Assembly (NCBI RefSeq): GCF_030209575.1
Contig: NZ_JARVRS010000001.1
Span: forward strand, 868,001-932,000
DNA: 64,000 bases
Direction of reading: 5' to 3'
Origin: Leifsonia sp. fls2-241-R2A-40a
GTDB lineage: Bacteria; Actinomycetota; Actinomycetes; Actinomycetales; Microbacteriaceae
Position numbers and translations under genes: made by a program. Under the pieces are notes generated by a model. It did not search any database, was not told the origin of the DNA, and saw nothing but the letters and a program-made list of their open reading frames with translations. Below, one piece after another: positions 25,671 through 35,002 of this stretch; positions within the stretch are counted from its first letter, which is position 1; every line of letters begins with the position of its first letter.

Positions 25671-26909
25671 TCAGCTCTCCTGCGTGGTTGTGCGCTTGAC
25701 GGTGGTGGCCAGCACGAGCGCCCCCACCGCGAGGGCACCGATCGCTATCGCGCCGGTGAAGAGCGCAGTGCCGAGGCCTGCCGCTGTGGCGACGGCGCCC
25801 AGGCCGAAGGCGATCGCTCCCTGGAAGACGTAGGCGACGAGGTACACCGCTGAGATCGTTCCGCCACGATGGAGGGCAGGCGCGTGGGTGGCGATCAGGG
25901 CGAGACCTCCGGAGAACAGGAGGCCGTATCCCGCGCCGCTGAACACGGTGGTGACCATGAACAAGGGCAGCGAGTGCGACTGTGCCGACAGCACGAGCAG
26001 TACCAGGTCGGCCAGCGTGACCGCCGCTCCCGTGACGACCAGCCGACCAGGTGGGATGCGACGAGCCAGCACGGCGGTGACGCCGATCATCACGGACATG
26101 ATGGCGAGCACCGAACCGGTGACCAGCACATTCCGCGAACCGATCAGGTCCTTTGCGACATCGGCTCCCAGAGCGAGGAAGACCGAGCCGAAGGCGTAGG
26201 CAGCGGTGACGGCCGCCGCGGCCGCCGCATAGAGCAGCCGGATGCCGGCGGGAATTCTGATGGGGCGGGGTCGCCATTTCTCCTCGGACGCCCTGGCCGA
26301 GTCTCGCGGCAGGAAGTAGACCAGTCCCAGTACCGCAGCGACCACCGCGAGCAGCACCCAGAAGTCGAGATGGAGCGGTAGAGGTGCGTACTGGATGAGC
26401 GCGCCGCCGACGATCGTTGCGAGCGAGAGACCAGCGGCCGTAGCAGCGGTGACGGTCGAGGAAGCGCGGTTTTCGAAGCCCGCTCGGCTGAATTCGACGG
26501 CAGCGGCAGTCGCGGGCGCCAGGGCGAGTCCCACGCCTGCGCCCATGAAGGCCCGTCCGGCGAATACCCAGCCCACCGACGGCGCGATCGCGAACAGCAG
26601 CACGCCGACGAAAAGGGCGCCGACGCCGAAGAGCATGGCGTTCCGTCGGCCGATGAAGTCGGAGACCTGTCCGAAGACCAGCAGGAACACCACCAGAACG
26701 ATCGGATAGATCGCGAATATGCCGGTCGTCACCGCGGAGGTGAGATGCCAGGTGCTGGCGTAGAGGGGGTAGCTGGTCGTCGGGGCGGCGCTGGTCCACA
26801 GCGCGACGCCTGCGACGGCTGCCGCGGTCCAGAACCGGGCTCGGGCCGGGAGGGTCAGCGCTTCGGCCTTGCGCACCGGAAGCGATAGTGCGCCGGTATC
26901 GAGTGTCAT
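25671..26909 (-). CDS. MFS transporter (drug efflux-like)
   Basis: 412 residues from the ATG at 26909 (GAGG eight bases upstream), with twelve hydrophobic segments. The loop QVSDFIGRRNAMLFG is the MFS motif A and AGRAFMGAGVGLALAPATAA resembles an efflux-type segment. The substrate is unknown. It is immediately followed by hxlR, a pairing typical of inducible export. Confidence 0.88.
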   Translation of the reverse strand: MTLDTGALSLPVRKAEALTLPARARFWTAAAVAGVALWTSAAPTTSYPLYASTWHLTSAVTTGIFAIYPIVLVVFLLVFGQVSDFIGRRNAMLFGVGALFVGVLLFAIAPSVGWVFAGRAFMGAGVGLALAPATAAAVEFSRAGFENRASSTVTAATAAGLSLATIVGGALIQYAPLPLHLDFWVLLAVVAAVLGLVYFLPRDSARASEEKWRPRPIRIPAGIRLLYAAAAAAVTAAYAFGSVFLALGADVAKDLIGSRNVLVTGSVLAIMSVMIGVTAVLARRIPPGRLVVTGAAVTLADLVLLVLSAQSHSLPLFMVTTVFSGAGYGLLFSGGLALIATHAPALHRGGTISAVYLVAYVFQGAIAFGLGAVATAAGLGTALFTGAIAIGALAVGALVLATTVKRTTTQES

Positions 26910-26952
26910 GATTCGTCCTCACATCGAAGGCTCTGAGGGTCTGCGTTCTGAC

Positions 26953-26970
26953 GAGTATCCGCCTGAGTAT
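26953..26970. promoter_or_regulatory. possible HxlR-type direct repeat
   Basis: GAGTAT occurs at 26953-26958 and 26965-26970, a 12-bp period, in the region upstream of the MFS-hxlR operon. This could be an operator; evidence is only the repeat and its position. Confidence 0.35.
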
Positions 26971-26980
26971 TCTTTTGCAA

Positions 26981-27079
26981 CTCAGAGTGGTACGAGTCTA
27001 TTCCGACCCGTCCTGGACCGTCGTCTTCGACAACCCGCCGATCAATTCGATCGGCCCCGATATGGTCCTCGAGTTATTG
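26981..27079 (+). pseudogene. enoyl-CoA hydratase N-terminal remnant
   Basis: In the plus frame starting at 26987 the DNA reads VVRVYSDPSWTVVFDNPP followed by INSIGPDMVLELL, which closely resembles the N-terminal strand and the NPP(I/V)N segment of enoyl-CoA hydratase/isomerase proteins. There is no start codon or ribosome site, and the frame then runs antisense into the TetR 3' end with loss of similarity. I read it as a fossil left by deletion. Confidence 0.55.
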
Positions 27080-27694
27080 CGCGGCCGCGCCCGCAGTCGC
27101 ATCGCCCAGGCCGAGAAGCCGCATGCTGTTGCGCCATAGGCTGTCGAGCTGGCCGGGGTCGTTGTAGAGCTTGGCGAGCAGGACCAGGCCCTCGATCTGG
27201 GCGACGATCGCCTTGGCCGACTCGCGGAGGTCGGAGGGCTCCAGTTCGCCTGCAGCGGCGGCATCGCGAAGAGCCGATTCGACGATGTCGATCTGCTCCT
27301 CGAAGATCTCGCGTAGTCGCTGCTGCACCGGGTCGTCTTCGGCGCTGAGCTCGAGGGCGAGGTTGCCGAACAGGCACCCGACGACGGCTCCGGTGCCCTT
27401 CAGCGCCTGGCTCTGCATCTCCGCGGTGGCGACGAACAGGTCGTGCAGCCGACCGACGATCGGCGCCGACGTGCTCAGGATGCGCAGCCACTCGCCGCGC
27501 TGCCACTGCCAGTGCTGATTGACGACCTCAAGCGCCAGTGCCTGCTTCGAGGGGAAGAAGTAGTAGAAGCTGCCCTTCGGCACACCGGCCGCCCCGCAGA
27601 TCTCCGCGACGCCGATGCTCGCGTAGGACCGGCGCCCGAACAAGTCGGCCCCGGCCGCCAGAATGCGCTCTCGCGCGTCTGATGTCCGTCCCAT
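27074..27694 (-). CDS. TetR-family regulator
   Basis: 206 residues. The HTH IGVAEICGAAGVPKGSFYYFFPSKQALALEVV is of the AcrR/YcdC-like class with the KGSFYYFF turn, and the C-terminus has the VVGCLFGNLALELS segment common in TetR_C_6-like repressors. It is divergent from the SDR operon at 27773 with the dyad at 27707 between them. The stop codon sits within the enoyl-CoA hydratase remnant. Confidence 0.92.
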   Translation of the reverse strand: MGRTSDARERILAAGADLFGRRSYASIGVAEICGAAGVPKGSFYYFFPSKQALALEVVNQHWQWQRGEWLRILSTSAPIVGRLHDLFVATAEMQSQALKGTGAVVGCLFGNLALELSAEDDPVQQRLREIFEEQIDIVESALRDAAAAGELEPSDLRESAKAIVAQIEGLVLLAKLYNDPGQLDSLWRNSMRLLGLGDATAGAAAQ

Positions 27695-27706
27695 GGTTGC
27701 AATTAT

Positions 27707-27718
27707 ACGACCAGTCGT
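27707..27718. promoter_or_regulatory. TetR operator
   Basis: ACGAC-CA-GTCGT is a perfect dyad 13 bases upstream of tetR. An imperfect second copy (GACCGACCGTC) occurs around 27744-27755, closer to the SDR gene. Confidence 0.7.
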
Positions 27719-27772
27719 CTATAACTGGTGCTGGTCAATAGTTGACCGACCGTCTAGTAAGGACCAGAAAGA

Positions 27773-28480
27773 ATGAACACACGCAGAGTCGCCGTCATCA
27801 CCGGCGCATCGCAGGGCATCGGCGCAGGACTCGTCGAGGGCTACCTCAGCCTCGGCTACGCCGTCGTCGCAAACTCCCGGACCATCGAGCCGCGCGATGA
27901 GGAGAACCTCGTCACCGTCGCAGGCGACATCTCCGACCCGCAGGTCGCCACGCGGATCATCGAGACCGCCATCGACCGGTTCGGCCGCGTCGACACGCTC
28001 GTGAACAACGCCGGCATCTTCATCGCCAAGCCGTTCACCGACTACACCCAGGAGGACTTCGACGCCGCCATCAGCATCAACGTGGGCGGCTTCTTCCACA
28101 TCACTCAGAAGGCCATCGCCGACATGCTCCCCCGCGGCCTCGGCCACGTGGTGAACATCACCACCACACTGCAGGAGAACGCGAACTCCAACGTGCCGTC
28201 GGCTCTGGCGTCGCTGACGAAGGGCGGACTTGCTTCCGCCGTGAAGTCACTCGCCATCGAGTACGCCGACCGCGGCATCCGCGTCAACGCGGTCTCCCCC
28301 GGCATCATCAAGACCCCGATGCACGCCGAAGAGAACCACGAGTTCTTCGCCGGGCTCCACCCCGTGCGGCAGATGGGGACGATCGACGACATCGTGCGTG
28401 GCGTCCTGTACCTGGAGCAGTCGCCCTTCGTGACCGGTGAGTGGCTGCACGTCGACGGCGGCCAGAGCGCGGGGAACTGA
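27773..28480 (+). CDS. SDR-family protein lacking the catalytic tyrosine
   Basis: 235 residues with a normal Rossmann motif TGASQGIG (10-17), NNAG (78-81) and C-terminal GEWLHVDGGQSAG. The active-site segment reads VPSALASLTKGGL, so K150 is kept but residue 146, where the YxxxK tyrosine belongs, is alanine. It may have a different mechanism, accept a small or activated substrate, or be non-catalytic. It is first in a plus-strand group with an NTF2-like protein and a muconolactone-isomerase-like protein, under the TetR dyad. Confidence 0.88.
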   Translation: MNTRRVAVITGASQGIGAGLVEGYLSLGYAVVANSRTIEPRDEENLVTVAGDISDPQVATRIIETAIDRFGRVDTLVNNAGIFIAKPFTDYTQEDFDAAISINVGGFFHITQKAIADMLPRGLGHVVNITTTLQENANSNVPSALASLTKGGLASAVKSLAIEYADRGIRVNAVSPGIIKTPMHAEENHEFFAGLHPVRQMGTIDDIVRGVLYLEQSPFVTGEWLHVDGGQSAGN

Positions 28481-28482
28481 TC

Positions 28483-28851
28483 ATGAGCGATCAGGTAATC
28501 ATCCTCGGGAGCATCCTTGCGGACTGGGCGGACGGCATCCGCGAGCACCGCCCGGAAGCGGTCGCCGCATTGTTCGCCGGCGACGCCGTCTTCCAAGGCT
28601 TCGACCGCGCGCACACCGTCGGCCGACCCGCGGTCGCGGCCTACTACGACAAGCAGCCGGTCGGACTCGACGTCCAGTACCGCATCCAGGAGTCCCGGTC
28701 GTTCGGCGAGGACGCCTTCATCGCGTTCGTCGATGTGGACTTCATCCGACCCTCGGGCGAAGTCATCCCCACCCACCTCACCCTCGCGCTCGTCCGGACG
28801 GGCGGGGAGTGGCTCATTCAGCAGTACCACGTGTCGAAGATCGACGCGTAG
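28483..28851 (+). CDS. NTF2-like (SgcJ/EcaC-type) protein
   Basis: 122 residues from the ATG at 28483, two bases after the SDR stop. The N-terminal helices (LGSILADWADGIREHRPEAVAALFAGDAVFQGF) and the C-terminal LALVRTGGEWLIQQYHVSKI fit the SgcJ/EcaC/DUF4440 NTF2-like group. No catalytic role can be assigned. Coupling to the SDR suggests the two work in one pathway. Confidence 0.82.
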   Translation: MSDQVIILGSILADWADGIREHRPEAVAALFAGDAVFQGFDRAHTVGRPAVAAYYDKQPVGLDVQYRIQESRSFGEDAFIAFVDVDFIRPSGEVIPTHLTLALVRTGGEWLIQQYHVSKIDA

Positions 28852-28878
28852 TCTGCCTGCGAACGGAAGGACGACGCT

Positions 28879-29178
28879 GTGGAGTTCTTCGTGGAGATGG
28901 TCACGACCGTCCCTGACGGAACCTCGCCGGACGCCGTGACCGACATGAGGGAACGCGAAGCGGCCCGATCGGCCCAACTGGCGCACGAGGGAAGCCTGCG
29001 CCGCCTCTGGCGGCCGCCGCTCGCGCACGGCGAATGGCGCAGCTGGGGCATCTTCTCAGCAGACGACGCCGACGCGCTCGAACGCGTTCTCGCATCCATG
29101 CCGCTGCGCGCGTGGCGGCAGGACACGGTCACGCCCCTCACCTCGCACCCCAACGATCCCGGCCTCGGACGACCGTAG
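28879..29178 (+). CDS. muconolactone delta-isomerase-like protein
   Basis: 99 residues starting at GTG 28879, with GGAAGG about eight bases upstream. The N-terminus MEFFVEMVTTVPDGT, the middle LRRLWRPPLAHGEWRSWGIFSADDADALERVL and the length match the muconolactone isomerase (CatC) domain. Other catechol-pathway genes are absent, so a stand-alone role beside the SDR is more likely than beta-ketoadipate metabolism. It ends just before a strong hairpin. Confidence 0.82.
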   Translation: MEFFVEMVTTVPDGTSPDAVTDMREREAARSAQLAHEGSLRRLWRPPLAHGEWRSWGIFSADDADALERVLASMPLRAWRQDTVTPLTSHPNDPGLGRP

Positions 29179-29186
29179 CCGGAAGT

Positions 29187-29216
29187 GGTGGGCCGGCCGG
29201 TTCAGGCCGGCCCACC
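29187..29216. terminator. terminator hairpin
   Basis: GGTGGGCCGGCC (29187-29198) pairs with GGCCGGCCCACC (29205-29216) around GGTTCA. It follows the muconolactone-isomerase-like gene by eight bases. Confidence 0.8.
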
Positions 29217-29264
29217 GGGGGCGCCGAGCGCTCCGGGAATAGATTCTCGTGCAGGGCAGTTAGA

Positions 29265-29299
29265 TGACATGTCAATTACTTGATTGACACGTCAATTAC
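29265..29299. promoter_or_regulatory. tandem palindromic operators before the flavin monooxygenase
   Basis: TGACATGTCAATTAC (29265-29279) and TGACACGTCAATTAC (29285-29299) are 14/15 identical direct repeats with a 20-bp period; each contains a TGAC-N2-GTCA dyad. The regulator is not obvious, since no divergent regulator gene is adjacent. Confidence 0.72.
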
Positions 29300-29326
29300 A
29301 CGACGCAACGCAGGAAGTCCCCACAA

Positions 29327-30574
29327 ATGAATACGCAATCACCAAACGCGAGTACCACCGGAGGCGCTTTCCCTCTGGAACTCGGGATGCAATTCGGAAT
29401 CTTCTCCGTCGGCGACATCGCGCCCGACCCGACGACCGGCCACACCCAGAGCGAGGCGGAGCGCATCAGCAACATCGCCCGTGTCGCGGTGCGAGCCGAC
29501 GAAGTAGGACTCGACGTCTTCGCACTGGGCGAGCACCACAATCCCCCATTCGTCCCGTCTTCTCCCACTACCCTGCTCGGCTACATCGCCGCGCTGACCA
29601 AGCAGATCACCCTCAGTACGGCCGTCACCCTGATCACCACCAACGACCCGGTGAAGGTCGCCGAAGACTACGCGATGCTTCAGCATGTGGCCGGCGGGCG
29701 CCTCGACCTGATGATCGGCCGAGGCAACACCGCTCCTGTCTACCCGTGGTTCGGAAAGGACATCCGCGAAGGCGTCGCGCTCGCACTCGAGAACTACAAC
29801 CTGCTGCATCGCCTCTGGCGGGAGGACGTCGTCGATTGGGAGGGCCGGTTCCGTACCCCGCTCCAAGGCTTCACCTCCACGCCTCGCCCGCTCGACGACG
29901 TGCCGCCCTTCGTCTGGCACGGCTCCATCCGCACCCCTGAGATCGCGGAACAGGCCGCGTATTACGGCAACGGATACTTCGCCAACCACGTGCTCGCGCC
30001 CAACCTGCACTTCAAGCCGCTCGTCGACTTCTACCGCGACCGATTCGAGCACTACGGGCACGGCACCAGGGAACAAGCCATCATCGGTCTCGGCGGACAG
30101 GCGTTCATCGCAAAACGCTCGCAGGACGCGTGGGCGCGGTTCCGCCCCTATTTCGAGAACTACCCACTGTTCCGGGGCAGCTCCCTGGACGACTTCGTCG
30201 CGCGGACCCCACTCAGCGTCGGAAGCCCGCAGGAAGTCATCGACAAGACGCTCACCTTCCAGGAGGGCTTCGGCGACTACCAGCGGCAGCTGTTCGCACT
30301 CGACGGCCTCGCCCTGCCTGTCGACGTCGCTCTCGAACAGGTCGAGCTGCTGGGCACCGAGGTCGTACCCGTCCTGCGGAAGGAGATGGCGGCACGCCGA
30401 TCCGCCGGGGCAGCGGCAGCGCCCAGCCACGGCGACCTCGTCACTCGCAAGTACGGGGACTCCGCCCCGCGTCAACCTCGGCCCAATCCGAACCGCGGAG
30501 ACAACCTCTCCGGCACCTCGCCCTACCAGGACAGCGACCCGTCGACCGAGGCCCGCTTCCCGCTATCCATCTGA
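29327..30574 (+). CDS. LLM-class FMN-dependent monooxygenase (CE1758-like)
   Basis: 415 residues. It is a luciferase-like TIM barrel: LGMQFGIFSVGDIAPDP, GLDVFALGEHHNPPFVPSSP, TTLLGYIAALTKQITLSTAVTLI and GGRLDLMIGRGNTAPVYPWFG. The C-terminal about 60 residues are a low-complexity, proline-rich tail. Such enzymes use FMNH2 and O2 to oxidise an unknown small molecule. An FMN reductase of the CE1759 type follows 25 bases downstream, giving a self-contained two-component system. Confidence 0.9.
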   Translation: MNTQSPNASTTGGAFPLELGMQFGIFSVGDIAPDPTTGHTQSEAERISNIARVAVRADEVGLDVFALGEHHNPPFVPSSPTTLLGYIAALTKQITLSTAVTLITTNDPVKVAEDYAMLQHVAGGRLDLMIGRGNTAPVYPWFGKDIREGVALALENYNLLHRLWREDVVDWEGRFRTPLQGFTSTPRPLDDVPPFVWHGSIRTPEIAEQAAYYGNGYFANHVLAPNLHFKPLVDFYRDRFEHYGHGTREQAIIGLGGQAFIAKRSQDAWARFRPYFENYPLFRGSSLDDFVARTPLSVGSPQEVIDKTLTFQEGFGDYQRQLFALDGLALPVDVALEQVELLGTEVVPVLRKEMAARRSAGAAAAPSHGDLVTRKYGDSAPRQPRPNPNRGDNLSGTSPYQDSDPSTEARFPLSI

Positions 30575-30599
30575 CCGTCCGACCATAAGGAGCAATTCG

Positions 30600-31343
30600 A
30601 TGAACACCACTCAGCCGGGTTCAGGCGACGGCGACGCCAGGACTCCCCTGCAACTCGTGATTGTCAGCGCCGGCGTGAGCGATCCGTCGTCGACCCGCCT
30701 CCTGGCAGACCGGATCGCCCAGAAGAGCGCCGACCTGCTGAGGCGGTCGGGGAAGGACGCCAGGATCGCGGTCATCGAGCTCGGCGCGATCGCGGTCGAC
30801 GTCGCTCAGGCGCTTGTGTCCGGATTCCCGAACGACCGCGTCCAGGAGGCGATCCAGTTGCTGGCCCGCGCGGATGCGATCATCGTGAGCACACCCGTCT
30901 ACAAAGCCGGGATCAGCGGACTGCTCAAATCGTTCGCGGACGTGCTGGACAACGACCTGCTCATCGCCAAGCCCGTGGTCCTCGCCGCATCGGCCGGAAC
31001 CGCGCGTCACGCCATGGTGGTCGATGACCACATGCGTCCGCTGTTCGCCTTCCTTCGAGCACTCCCCGTCCCCACGTCGGTATTCGTGGCACCTGAGGAC
31101 TGGGGGTCTCCGGCGCTGAGCACACGCATCACCCGCGCGGCGACGGAACTCGTGGGCCTCCTCGGGAGCAACGTGACCAAGACGATCACCGACAGCGCGT
31201 GGACCGACTACAAGCACCAGTTCTCGGGGAACGCCGCCCTGTCGGGGAAGACCGCCTCGGACGTCGACTTCGACACCGATCTGATGCGGCTCGCTGCAGG
31301 CGGCGAGAGCCGGAAGGCCGAACCGGTCCAGGCGCAGGGCTGA
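30600..31343 (+). CDS. NADPH-dependent FMN reductase (CE1759-like)
   Basis: 247 residues from the ATG at 30600, with AAGGAG seven bases upstream. The flavodoxin-like fold shows VIVSAGVSDPSSTRLLADRI and the phosphate-binding segment IIVSTPVYKAGISGLLKSFADVLD, and later KPVVLAASAGTARHAMVVDDHMRPLFAFLRALPVPTSVF. It supplies reduced FMN to the monooxygenase immediately upstream. It converges with the LacI gene, the stop codons being adjacent. Confidence 0.92.
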   Translation: MNTTQPGSGDGDARTPLQLVIVSAGVSDPSSTRLLADRIAQKSADLLRRSGKDARIAVIELGAIAVDVAQALVSGFPNDRVQEAIQLLARADAIIVSTPVYKAGISGLLKSFADVLDNDLLIAKPVVLAASAGTARHAMVVDDHMRPLFAFLRALPVPTSVFVAPEDWGSPALSTRITRAATELVGLLGSNVTKTITDSAWTDYKHQFSGNAALSGKTASDVDFDTDLMRLAAGGESRKAEPVQAQG

Positions 31344-32363
31344 TCACGGCGACGGCGGGCGGGTCGACTCGCGGAGCACGAGCCGGGTAGGGATCGGAAT
31401 GGATTCCGCGACGGTCTCGTGCTCCTCCAGGGCGATGAGCACCTGCTGCATCGTGAGAGCCCCCAGCGACGCGAAGTCCTGGCGGATGGTAGTCAGCGGC
31501 GGCACGAGATACGCCGCCTCAGGCACGTCGTCGAAACCCACGACGCTGATGTCCTCCGGCACCCGCAGCCCTCGGGCACGCAGAGCAGCCATGAGTCCGA
31601 TCGCCATCTGATCGTTGGCGGCGAACACCGCAGTCGTGGTGTCGGCGGTCAGCCCCATCCCGAATTCGTGGCCGCTCGCCGCCGACCAGTCGCCCCGGCC
31701 GATCTGGGTCGCGGCCAGGCGCGCCTCGGCGAGTTCGTCGCGCCAGCCCCGCTCGCGTTCGATGGCGTCCGGGGAGACCGCTGGGCCGGCTAGATGGGCG
31801 ATGCTGCGGTGACCCAGCTCCACGAGATGGCGCACAGCCTCGCGCGCACCGCGGTACTGGTCGATGGACACGGTGAGCGGTCCACGATGCTGGCCGGCGG
31901 CGACCGCGACGACAGGGACGCCGGCCTCCAGGCTCCGCACCACGTCGAGCTGGGCCACATCCTCCGCGATGAGGACGACGGCCTCCACCCGCTCACGGAG
32001 CAGCGACTCCACCAGCCCACGGATCGAACTCACGTCGGCAGAGATGGACGACACGCTGATCACGCTGTAGCGCGCCTCCCGCGCCGCCTCGCTGAAGTGG
32101 ATGGCGATCGACGACGGCCCGAAGTCGGCGCTTCCGGGCGTGATCAGCCCGATCATCCGGGTCCGCCGGGTGACCAGGGCGCGAGCCGCCGGCGACGGCG
32201 TATATCGGAGCTGCTTGATCGCCTGCTCCACACGCTGACGCGTCGCGGGCCTCACTCCGGGCACGTCGTTGAGCACACGGGACACGGTCTGATGCGAGAC
32301 GCTGGCCAGGCGTGCGACGTCGAAGATGTTCGCCGCCTTCGCGGGTCTGTCCTCGGCGCTCAC
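31344..32363 (-). CDS. LacI-family regulator of the furanose ABC importer
   Basis: 339 residues from GTG 32363. The HTH is NIFDVARLASVSHQTVSRVL and the hinge YTPSPAARALVTRRTRMIGLI; the ligand domain ends in SVVGFDDVPEAAYLVPPLTTIRQDF. It lies 13 bases after the second ABC ATPase on the same strand, so it is the last gene of the transport operon. A candidate operator is at 38676, before the binding-protein gene. Confidence 0.92.
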   Translation of the reverse strand: MSAEDRPAKAANIFDVARLASVSHQTVSRVLNDVPGVRPATRQRVEQAIKQLRYTPSPAARALVTRRTRMIGLITPGSADFGPSSIAIHFSEAAREARYSVISVSSISADVSSIRGLVESLLRERVEAVVLIAEDVAQLDVVRSLEAGVPVVAVAAGQHRGPLTVSIDQYRGAREAVRHLVELGHRSIAHLAGPAVSPDAIERERGWRDELAEARLAATQIGRGDWSAASGHEFGMGLTADTTTAVFAANDQMAIGLMAALRARGLRVPEDISVVGFDDVPEAAYLVPPLTTIRQDFASLGALTMQQVLIALEEHETVAESIPIPTRLVLRESTRPPSP

Positions 32364-32376
32364 CTCGCTGTCCGCC

Positions 32377-33921
<1,545 letters not shown>

Positions 33922-33982
33922 CGTCGCCTCGCGCTCCTTGTCCGCCCTGGGTGACGCTGACCACACTACTATCGGCCGGGTC

Positions 33983-35002
33983 TCACTTCCTGCTGGTGCG
34001 GGCGACGATGAGGCGCTGGACCACGACGAACGCCAGCAGCAGGATGCCGATCGTGATCCGCGTCCACGATGCGTCGGCTCCGAGGAACGTGATCGACACC
34101 TTGATCACGCCGTAGACGAGCACGCCGACCAGGGAGCCGATGACGTAACCGCTGCCGCCGGTGAGCAGGGTGCCGCCGATGACCACGGCCGCGATGGTGT
34201 CGAGCTCGGTTCCGATGCCGTTCAGGCTGTAACCCGCCGCGGTGTAGGACGTGAACAGGAGTCCCGCGATCCCGGCGCACGTCCCGCTGATCACGTAGAC
34301 CAGCACCCGGGTGCGCGCGACCGGGAGACCCATCAGCAGCGCGGACTGCTGGTTGCCGCCGACCGCGTACACGGTCCGCCCGAACCGCGTGTAGCCGAGC
34401 ACCCAGATGGCCACCGCAACGACGAGCAGGGCGATGATCACGGTGGGCGTGATGTACCAGCCGCCGGCGCCCAGCTTCGTCGACTGCAGCCACAGGACCG
34501 ACGGCTCCTTCACCTGGATCGCCTCGAGACTGACGACGAAGCACAGGCCGCGTGCGAGGAACATCGCGGCCAGCGACGCGATGAACGGCTGCACGTCGAA
34601 GTAGTGGACCATGATGCCGATGGTCAGGCCGAACACCGCCCCCGCCAGGATCATGAGCGGGATGACCAGAGGAGTCGGCACCCCTGAGGCGAGCATCTTC
34701 GCCGCGAGGATCCCGGTGAACGCCATGACCGCGCCGACCGAGAGGTCGATGCCGCCGCTGAGGATGACGAAGGTCATTCCGGCCGCGAGCACGATCAGGT
34801 AGGCGTTGTCGACGAAGAGCGAAGACAGGATGCGCGGGGTCACGAACACCCCGAAGTACGCCTGCCCCGCCGCGAGCATCAGGATCAGGATGGTCACCGC
34901 AGCGAGGACCGGCGCCCACGATGCCTTGTTCCTCAGCCGGTGCCGCCAGCTGGGAGAGACGCGGACGCTGCGGGTCGGTTCGAGGATCGGGGTGGCGCTC
35001 AT
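33983..35002 (-). CDS. yjfF: furanose ABC transporter permease, YjfF type
   Basis: 339 residues with about eight to ten membrane segments. The family motif VILSGGIDLSVGAVMAFTGILAA and the loop ELDTIAAVVIGGTLLTGGSGYVIGSLVG are typical of the RbsC/YjfF branched permease family. It overlaps the other permease by ATGA (34999-35002). The gap to the second ATPase is 61 bp. The galactofuranose-type assignment rests on the YtfQ-R-T-YjfF order. Confidence 0.9.
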   Translation of the reverse strand: MSATPILEPTRSVRVSPSWRHRLRNKASWAPVLAAVTILILMLAAGQAYFGVFVTPRILSSLFVDNAYLIVLAAGMTFVILSGGIDLSVGAVMAFTGILAAKMLASGVPTPLVIPLMILAGAVFGLTIGIMVHYFDVQPFIASLAAMFLARGLCFVVSLEAIQVKEPSVLWLQSTKLGAGGWYITPTVIIALLVVAVAIWVLGYTRFGRTVYAVGGNQQSALLMGLPVARTRVLVYVISGTCAGIAGLLFTSYTAAGYSLNGIGTELDTIAAVVIGGTLLTGGSGYVIGSLVGVLVYGVIKVSITFLGADASWTRITIGILLLAFVVVQRLIVARTSRK

